Assembly: GCA_014607495.2 (NCBI GenBank)
Contig: CP053160.1
Span: 2,418,001-2,482,000 of the forward strand
Reading direction: 5' to 3'
From: Carposina sasakii
Lineage: Eukaryota > Arthropoda > Insecta > Lepidoptera > Carposinidae
Length of the DNA: 64,000 nt
The position numbers and the translations under genes are program-made. This document shows positions 11,644 to 20,900 of the stretch, in pieces. How positions within the stretch are numbered: the first letter of the stretch is position 1; each line of letters begins with the position of its first letter. The notes beneath the pieces are model-generated. The model made no database searches and had not been told where the DNA came from. It saw nothing but the letters and a program-made list of their open reading frames with translations.

Positions 11644-11829
11644 TTGGTCACGTGTGCGCCAATGGTCAGTAATGGAAGCGGTCAAGTGGGAGTCTTGCTT
11701 GAAGATGAGGGTTCCGTATATTTCGGAAGTGATATCGAAACTGTAAGTTTTGATATTTCCAAAGAAGACCAATATTGTTATTACTCATTGAGTAGTGATG
11801 AGGATAAACCGAGTGAATATATTAAGTGA
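11644..11829 (+). other. Short unidentified frame (61 codons)
   Basis: An acidic frame ends SLSSDEDKPSEYIK and is closed by TGA; the codon before it is a stop. I do not recognise it. It could be a last exon of a lost gene or chance. No acceptor site is convincing. Confidence 0.15.
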
Positions 11830-12004
11830 AAAATTATCTTTATTTCTTTCCTTTACTGTGTAAGATTTTGAATTAAACGCAATTAATGTGTGTCAATTTT
11901 TTATTCCTCGTGCAAAATCAACTTGTTATTCTAAATTGAACAATATTAATGCGAAAATTAAGACCAGAAATTGTTTAAGTTATTAAATAACTAAATTGCA
12001 ATAA

Positions 12005-12235
12005 CCCGCGGACATTTCGGCACGTCACAAAAAATTGCACAAGACCGCTTGACTGGAGTGCATCGTTTGTTGCCCGCCCCCGTGCCGCTGCCGCGCCGCT
12101 ATTTTCGAGGGCCCGGCCGGTCCATTCGATTTTACGCATTCGATCCTGCAGTCCGCGCGCCGCCGCCGCCGCCACAAGATTCGACGCAGAGGCCTAAGGA
12201 GTTAATGTTGGAAATAAAGCCAAACTTGTATTAAA
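12005..12235. other. GC-rich island ending in AATAAA and an A run
   Basis: Roughly 200 bp rich in GC (CCGCC and CGCGCC runs) in otherwise AT-rich DNA. Its right edge carries AATAAA near 12212 and a seven-A run near 12233, as at the end of a reverse-transcribed RNA on the + strand. No protein family recognised. Confidence 0.4.
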
Positions 12236-13344
12236 AAAATAACATTTCATTGCTACAAATATCCAAAGGCTTTAACTGGCAGAATTTTACAGTATTTTAA
12301 CAATTTTGTAGACAGACAGAGACGTGTAGGTATTTAAATTACAAATCTTTTCAATTTGGCCAATCATACAATAAAAACAATTTAGCACTCGTTCAGCTAG
12401 GAGATTCGTCTACTAGTCGTGCATAGGCTAGGTAGTGGTTTTGGGAAATGACTACGGATCCCCAAATTTATGCACCCACCATTTTTATATTATGAAATTT
12501 GGTAAAAACAGTAAAACGTACGAAACGAAAACTTAATAAAAGGAGGCATTTATTTTTTTGTGTTTTAATACCAGAGCCATGACACTTTTAAGTCAATAGA
12601 CAAAGTTTTCTTACATTTTTAGTAAAAAAAAGTTTTGCTCCATGTAAAACAATTTTTTTTTATAAATACACAACAAAGAGTGGGCCCCTCAATTATTTGC
12701 TAATAATGTATAGATATATTTATATTTTACTTACCTTCGCAATGAAAATTCCGCTTCAGCTTCCACTTATAATTAGTTAAAAATTTAGCACTCAACTCCG
12801 CTATTTATTTTCGTAAACACATGTAGGTATTTTTGTTTTGATAAGGGAATATCATTTAAAATTTCATTTAACAAAGTACCACATAGCCGGCTTAAAAAGA
12901 AAGTAAAAAGTGATATCATTAGACGCAAAAATGTCCTATTGTAGATCTAAACTGCAACTCAAGGTGTTACAATTTACCTTATTGCCGCCCTCTAACCGCT
13001 CAAACAGTAAGTACGACATCATAGATCTACTATACCTCTTACGGAGATTATATTAATATATTTACTCCCTTTAAGTGTCAGTAAGCAGCATGTAGCTCTA
13101 TCATACCGCTTGAGGAGTCACTAGTCACTTAAATACTACTCTTACGGCGCTTTAAGTCTCAGTTAGCGCTACTGTACCTCCACAATTGCTCTATTATATC
13201 TCTTATACCAATATGCTGGCTGCAATTTTAGTCAACAAATCTGCTTTACTACGAGTATCCAGTGCAACAATGCAGCCAGAATTCTGGAAAAACTTTCTGA
13301 CTTTGGAAATTGGTTGACCTTTATTATTATACCTTATTTAAGTT
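12236..13344. other. Non-coding AT-rich DNA, no gene or repeat recognised
   Basis: Poly-T/A runs and short frames only. No motif recurring elsewhere in the window. Confidence 0.45.
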
Positions 13345-13695
13345 ACTAGTGGACGCCCGCGACTCCGTCTGCATGGACTACAGTAAAAAACAAAATGGCG
13401 AAATTATCCGGGATAAAAACATTTTCCCGGGATAAAAAGTAGCCTATATGTTAAATGGGACCTGTCACAATATATTCCTAAAAACTGCATCGAAATCAGT
13501 TCAGCCGTTTCTCAGATTAGCGTGCACAAACGCACAGACAAACAGACAAACCGACAAACAGACAAAAAATCCAAAAATCATTCTTTAGGGCACTATTGCG
13601 TTGATAAAGTTCTCCTATTATATTTTTTTCTCATATATCTTCCATGTATAGACAGCGATCCGGATTTTATTATATGTATAGATATAGATAGATAA
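13345..13695 (+). repeat. LINE-like 3' end with TATGTATAGATA tail (RTE-type), copy 1
   Basis: Begins ACTAGTGGACGCCCGCGACT, carries AAAAAGTAGCCTATATGTTAA, GGGACCTGTCACAATATATT, ACTGCATCGAAATC and a run of ACAGACAAAC words, and ends in a TATATGTATAGATAGATA tail. The same order occurs at 47061 and 62262, and reversed at 37628. Confidence 0.75.
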
Positions 13696-14107
13696 TGGTC
13701 AATCCACCTCCTTATTAATAGATGCACATTATTGCATATCTAATAATATAGTTATTCATATCTTACATCATCTTCCTGCCCTTATTCCATTATAAATGGG
13801 GTGACAAAGATTTGGCGATTGTTTTACGGCCGCCTGCCTGTTTGACGCCAACCCTTCTCGGTTAATAGCTAAGTGGCAATTTATTAAAAAAGTAAATTAT
13901 CTATACCTTACATGACCTAAAGGATCAGTTATTACTACTTATATTTGCATTGAACTCTAATCTACATATCAATAAGTTATTACAGTAACATAGAAAATAA
14001 ATAGTACCTCTGCAGTTTTAAATAATTAAAAATTTGCCTTACCTACAGTATTTGATCATAAGTACATTTCAAATAATATCGAAATAGGAATTAACAGGGA
14101 TGTAATA

Positions 14108-14236
14108 CTAACCGAACTTGTACATCTCAACTATACCCTCAAAATTGGTGAGAAGTGGCACCATGTGGTTCTATCGACCCTTGGTGCGCTGCCTACCCCG
14201 TAAGGGATAAAGGCGTGATTATATGTATGTATGAAT
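14108..14236 (+). repeat. Repeat with (TATG)n tail, copy 1
   Basis: Contains ACTTGTACATCTCAACTATA, GAAGTGGCACCATGTGGTTC and TACCCCGTAAGGGATAAAGG, and ends GTATGTATGAATG. Longer reversed copies are at 37362 and 46486. Variable 5' truncation and a microsatellite tail suggest a LINE or SINE end. Confidence 0.7.
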
Positions 14237-14510
14237 GTAATTCTAAATAGGCGGAAACTGTGTAAGAAATGGATGACAGCATTTATCGGACAATACGTAC
14301 ATGATTATTTAGTATTAATATTTTGTACTAAACGATTTTTATCTGCTAACGTCCGCGTAGACTAAGCTCAGCTTAGTCTTAACTTTGCACCAGTGAAAGT
14401 GTACGTCGATCTGATACGCGCTGCGTCGCTTGCTCGTACACTCACACATATCTAAAGCTGAGCTTAGGCCATGGTGGTGGTGTAACCATATAATTAATGA
14501 TACAAGAGCT

Positions 14511-14704
14511 GGAGGGCAATCGCGCAAAATGGCAACGTTTATAACCTTTCAATGGAACGTTTTTGTATTGGTTTAGTTTTGATTTGGCTGTTTGCATTTG
14601 ACAGACGCCGTTTAAGACATTCTCAACGTATAAGCACTATACGAAATGTGCATAATATGACGTTTTTGGCTATGGTTTAGTTAATAATAGCGCGATTGCC
14701 CTCC
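14511..14704. mobile_element. MITE with 15-bp perfect TIRs, in the 3' flank of the left phosphatase
   Basis: GGAGGGCAATCGCGC at 14511-14525 is the exact reverse complement of 14690-14704, giving a 194-bp non-coding element. It lies 43 bp past the stop codon of the left phosphatase, so it is probably in the 3' UTR. Flanking AGCT words may be part of a target duplication. Confidence 0.7.
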
Positions 14705-14747
14705 TGAGCTTAGGCCATGTAAACATACATAGTAACTATTGTAATCA

Positions 14748-14944
14748 CTATAAAGCTCTAGTACAGCAGGTCAGTCCAGAGCCTATGCAAGCTGCGTACG
14801 CGATGGCGTGAGGTATGTAATTCTGTTCGTAGTTTCCCGAGAAGAGATGAGACCAGGGACCTTTGGCGAAGACTGCGACGTCTTCTCCGCCGTGAGACTC
14901 TCTCTGCATCGGGACAAGCGCCGGAAACGTATAGTTCAGGTCCG
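14748..14944 (-). CDS. ALP: Left ALP terminal exon
   Basis: The acceptor TTTCTAG precedes it. It contains [11 protein letters not shown], with the last zinc-ligand His, then [18 protein letters not shown] and AACIGSG, and ends with TAG at 14748-14750. There is no GPI-type tail. Confidence 0.88.
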
Positions 14945-17900
14945 CTAGAAATATAATAGTATAGTTTAGCTAATATATACCTATACAAGTTTTTAAAGAT
15001 TTACACGAAAAATGTATAAAAGGAGCTATCACAGTCTGAGTTTCATGAGGAATTAATAATTTTAATAAAGATTTTAAAAAGTAGCAATGTATTGCGAAGT
15101 ACAATAATTTGCCTACGCTCCTAACATAGTAATTTCGTAGTTCGTAGCGCTACGAGTATGAGAAGCATCCGCTTATATTTTTTTCATCTGCATATATAAC
15201 TAGTCGTGCTAGTTACACTATATATATTTATAACTCAAGAACGACTGTACCGATATGGCTGAAAATTGGTCTAGAGCCTGATAGAAAGGACACAGGCAAC
15301 TTTTTATCCTGGGAAAATATTTTTATCCTGGATCGTTTTGATGTTTTTTTTTGCAGTCTACACGGATAGAGTCGCGAGGGTTCACACAACGCTGTTCACT
15401 AGCAGTTAAATAAATAAAAAATCTTCTGTAGTTCCAGCTGATGAATCTGCAAGTAATTGTTCTATATATATCACTATATGATTGTGGCCCACATTATCTA
15501 CCAACGTTATGTAATGGCTCTCCTGACATGTCTAGAAATGGCACATTTAGTTATATTGTCCGTATGCAGCAGCTGCATGCAATATTCTACCCAGATAAAG
15601 CTTTGGAGGCAAATAGTGTTATTTTCTCTGTTTGTTTCCGTAAATTATGTTTATGTACTCGCAATAGAATTGTAGAATAGTTTTAACAGCTACCTGTTTT
15701 GAATACTATCGATGTTATTACAAAAGAGTGCCTAAAGTTAGATATGTAGTGTTAGACAGCAAAATGTATAGCATATATGCCAAATTTAGGCCATGTTTAA
15801 CTTAAATAATGTTTAGAATCTTTTGTAATAGCACGGTATGTGCTTTGAGGGTATAAATTGGGTCTTTCCTGCATTTCACTGCATTACACCGCTGATCTTA
15901 GAGACCAGATAACAATATTTGGAGGTTATGTTCAATTTTTAACATAGGCTTCCAATAAGTTGGCATTTTTCATAATATCAACGGGGAAAACGGGAATTTA
16001 GTATATATATATATAACGGAAATATAGGCGACCGACGATTATGGACAGACGCGCACCTTACTTAACATGTCTGCAATAACACGGACAATAAATACTCTTC
16101 CCACGATCCATCAGTACTGGTTAGTCCGCGACCGTCAGTTACATCACGCACCATGGAAAGCAAGCATTACAAGTGATTCACAAGCTAGGCTTTAACTTAC
16201 TTGTGTCATCCAACATAACGTTGTGTCGTGTATGATTCTCTTGTGCCTTGTACCCTGGCCCGTTGGCGTAGCTGAGCGTAGTGTACGGCATGCTGTCTGA
16301 GCCATTCATCTTAAATAAAAGGGAAAATAATAGCTTAATAATGTTATGTAATGGTTAATAAAGGTTACATACCTACTGCCTACTACTAATACCATTCTGA
16401 TAAATTTCGGAACCTTTCCTGAAATTCGAAGTAATAATTAGGACGATGAAGTAATTGGGAATTTTTCAGCTCGCTACAAACATATGTTCTGTTATGCCAA
16501 CGCTGGCGTTTAACTGAAAAAGTAACCAGCATTGATCCAAATGAAAGATAGTCTATAGTAAAATTTTGGCATTACAAAATCCATGTAAACAAAGAAAGAT
16601 GATGATTTCATATGACGTAATTTTATAATAAGTAAGTAGTTTGTACAGATAGAGTCTGTCCCAGTTAGATTTCTATGGTCTATTTATTACCGAGTAAGAC
16701 ACTTGAGAGTACCTACAATTCAAGAGTTATCCTTACCTTGTTGCTCAATCCAAGTATATCAGACCCTCGTCGACTGTACCCATTATAAGTCATAGTGTGA
16801 CTGTGGTCAGAGGTCACCACTATCAACGTCTCGTCCAAATTCACCCTTTTCATTGCAGCTTCGACCGCTTTAGCGAATTCCGCAGTTTCATCAAGCGCTT
16901 TCCTCGCTTTAGTTTCATGGTGGGCTGTGTCTATACGTCCTCCTGGAAACGTTTAAGATTATGTGAAAACTTACTGACGCCCACGAATTTATTCGTGTAA
17001 ACTTTGGAACTCCCGTTATTTCCGGTTCCCATGGGAATTTGGGGAGTCAGTTCATACCGCATGTTTCCTAGTCATAATCCTTCCTACCAAACAGCCTACC
17101 GATCAATTAGCTAGTAGTTTCGGCTGTGCGTTGAAAGATCAGTCAGTCACCTTTGCGTTTTATGAAAATTGATAGCGTGTGAAAGCTGCATAATTTAATC
17201 AAATACGCAAGAAACAGTTGGTTCATTTCTCCAGCCAAGTTTTGAGTTAGTTAACATAGCAAATAAAAAATAAAAAAAACTATTCTGACGGTTTAATGTC
17301 GAATAAGGATATTCTGTATAACATTATCACTTCTACAGCCTGTTTCAAGCTCTTGGAAATCTGTATAATATGATGATGATCTCCTACCGTATTTCAGTCA
17401 AGGCGACCAATCTCTACGGAGATTGGCCAGGTACGCAGGAGAAGCACGAGCTAAGTGACAATTTTTACAACATTAAAATCTGTACATGTTTAATCTGAAA
17501 GTTAAGGCTTATATAACTTCTAAGATAAGTTGTCATAGGTTTATTTTCAGTAGCGCTATAGTAATTAAAACCTAAAATTTAAATTAATTAATAATACTTT
17601 TAGCAAAAATTTATATTTTTTAATACTTGTTTTTTTGTATAAGCCTATTATGTTTTTTTTATTTTTATTTATAATTAATAGGCTTACTCTTGAACACAAC
17701 GCGCCTGATGGTAAGCACCGTTGCAGTCTAAGATGGAGCGCGCTTGCCTAAAATAAACTTGTTCACTCTCGCCTTGAAGACCGCAAGATTATAGTTCACG
17801 GGGAACAGGGTTTCAGGCAGGAAGTTCCATAGCTTGGCCGTTCGCACTATGAATGTAGAAGCAAAACGCTTAGTACGAGTTTTCGGCACTTCAACTGTGA

Positions 17901-20900
17901 ACCGGTGTCGCCTTGACGTTTCCCTGGTCGTCCGGTGGTAGAAGGGTGCTGGGGGAATTAGGTCGTGAAGTCCCAACACACACTCCCCGAAATGTAACCT
18001 GTAGTTTACCGAGAGACTTGCAACTTTATGTATACGCAGGTAGTGTTCTTACAGTATCATACTTGAACTATCATATTTATCACTCCAATATCTATATTGC
18101 TGTACTGTAGAGTAAATAAGAATACTCTAGAAACCCTGCTAAAACTAAGAGATTATATTTTATCTTACTTGAATGAAAGGAGGCACCAGTAAAAAGTTTT
18201 TATGATATACCTACTTATTTGTTATGCTACGAGTAGATATGCCTTGACGAAAGTTCCGCAATGCATAAATCAAACTAACGGAAGGATAACGGATACCGGA
18301 CTACTAACATATTATCTCATTCGATTGCCCTTGCAAAGCCTCCAAGAATACGAGCGTTAAAGGCATGGCTTGAAAATTTGTACCTACATTATATATATAA
18401 TATTCACACATTTCACAACATATTAACCTAGTCCCACATTGAGGTCTTGTGTCATGGGTACGAAGCAACGGTATATAAATAGGTACATAGATGCGTATAG
18501 AAACATCCATACTTGGAAACAAACATCGATATTCAATGTTTGCACCTACTGGGATTCGAACCCAGAACCTATGGCGTCACAGGCAGAGTCACTACCAACT
18601 ACACCAATCGGGCAGAGTTACTTCTACATTAATAGTCATAATCATACCTTCAATAAACAAGAAAAATCCATTCTCGCTCTTCGATAAAATATCTATTCCT
18701 TTAATAGTCATTTCGCTTAAAGACGGATCATCATCACCAGCTTCCAAATGATAAGGCATGTGATCAGGAGAAAAGAGTCCCAACACACTATTATAGGAAC
18801 TTGGGTCTAAGGCCATAAGGTCCTGTTTATTGGAAACATATTTGGCCTTGGCTCCAGTTTCCTTCTTCTTAGCCAGCCATTCTTGGATGAGATCTGATCC
18901 ATCACTTCTGTAGCCGAAGTTGCCTTCGACGTCTTTGGTTGCTTTGGGCAGGAAGTTCTTCCTACCTCCGCCAAGGACCACCTGTAATTATAATGGTAAG
19001 TATTATCCTATGCTGATGCGGGATTTGACTAGAATACATCATAAATTATAAAAAATACATATTAATAAAGAAATGATTTTTTTTTCACCCGAGTTGCCCG
19101 AGTGAGATTGAACTCACGACCTCTCGCAAAGCGTGCTTTCGCTCTAACCAACTGAGCTATCGGGTCAATTAAATCATCAAATAATACATCAGCTTCATCT
19201 CCTTCTATGCACGTTCTGAGAGTCGACTAAAGGATTTGGAGCCGTTCTCTCAGCTGCCAATTCATTGATCATCCCACCTGACCCCGCTTTTCAAAACGTG
19301 TTAATAGGATCTCATTCGCTATCCCTCAGTTCTGGCTATTCCGTTTAAAGAATACAGCCATCTACCTATATGTACAGAATTTTTAATGAAAACCATCTTC
19401 TACCTGACGGTGTTGCAAAGAAAGAGACTCCGAGACGATCTAGAAAAGTTCTGCAGCACAGAATAGAGAAGAGAGTAAGACCTATGCCCAGCAGTTCAAG
19501 TGCTGACTAATATAATAAACATGATTATTATTAATTAGACCTAATCTTGTCTTCTAACAACAATAAAACGTTTAAGATGACGAATCGCTAAAATTAGCGT
19601 TAGTTAAGTCCATTTTTCTCAGCCATTACAATATATAGGAAAGTTATATTTAATAACCAAATTCTACACTATATTATCTAATTTTCTGTGGTTGCAGAAA
19701 CACGATTCATTGACTTTTTCACTATAAAAAATTGTGTTTAATATACCTCTACTTTATCAAATTTGTTCATTTTACAGGCAAACCAGAGCGATTATAATTT
19801 TCAAGATATTTTAACTGGCATTGATCGGATAAAATAAGTTAGACAATGCAATTCTTTTATTACTCAGGTAATTTTCACAATATAATTGTGTCGGGGTCTT
19901 ACAATAATAAAAAAATATACTAACCTTGTTGATGAATAAAGCAAGACCTAAATGCAAAAAAATCCAACTGCACTAATATTTAACAAAAACTGCAATAACC
20001 ATGAAAGAGCTAAGGTTATTTCGTGCGATGTGGTTACAGTTTGCAAACGGTTTGAATGTAAGTTCATCATCATTTACAGCCCTGAGAAGTCCACTGTTGG
20101 ATAAAGGCCTCCTCCAACAACCTCCACTCCGACCGGTCGGATGCAGCCTGCATCCAATCGACGCCCGCGACCTTGGCCAGGTCGTCCGTCCACCTCGCGG
20201 GTGGCCTTCCCACGCTGCGTTTGCCGATACGTGGTATCCACTCTTCGAGCTATGTGCCCTGCCCATTGCCACTTCAGCTTGCTGGACCGTAGGGCTATGT
20301 CGGTGATCTTTGTACCTCATTTCTGATTCGATCACGCAGAGAGATCCCAAGCATAGCTCTCTCCTCTTTTAAATAACCTTATGAATCAATTTAGTTATGC
20401 TCCACTAATGCATCAGCCGCATCCCCCTCCGTGCATGTTAACTAAGGAACTCGGGCATTAAGCTAGCAACTTGTCACTGATCATTTACATCTGTCCCCGG
20501 TATACTAAACGTGCCTGTGGGGTTTCCTTTATAATGCTGCAGTTTTGTCTACCCTATTTCAAGACCATAGGTATTTATGTGTATGTCGTATAACTTTTTT
20601 GATTTGTGTAAATTGCCTGGGAAACTTGAGAATTTTGTGCTTCACCCAAATAGAAACAAAGTTATAGTTACGTCAATCTGGCTGCCCACCCGGCCTTTCA
20701 CCAGCTGGGTTGCTATATCCTGGCACTGAGGAGCATGCTTTAGGAGGTCCGTGTCAGCTTCCCACCGCCTCTCTGCCGAATGCGCGTAGGAAGCAGCTGG
20801 AGACGCGTGTGTTACCCGAGTTGTGGTTATCACGCCTGGAAAAACAGAACAATAGATTACAAATGTGATCTAAAACTAGTCGAGTTCGTATGTCTTTCTG

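Noticed and set aside
14758..14988. Arg-rich 76-codon frame as a separate gene
   Set aside because: It is a shadow frame of the left phosphatase terminal exon; the correct frame reads [11 protein letters not shown].
18439..18751. Overlapping 82- and 86-codon frames
   Set aside because: They run through a reversed SINE-2 and into the antisense of an ALP exon.
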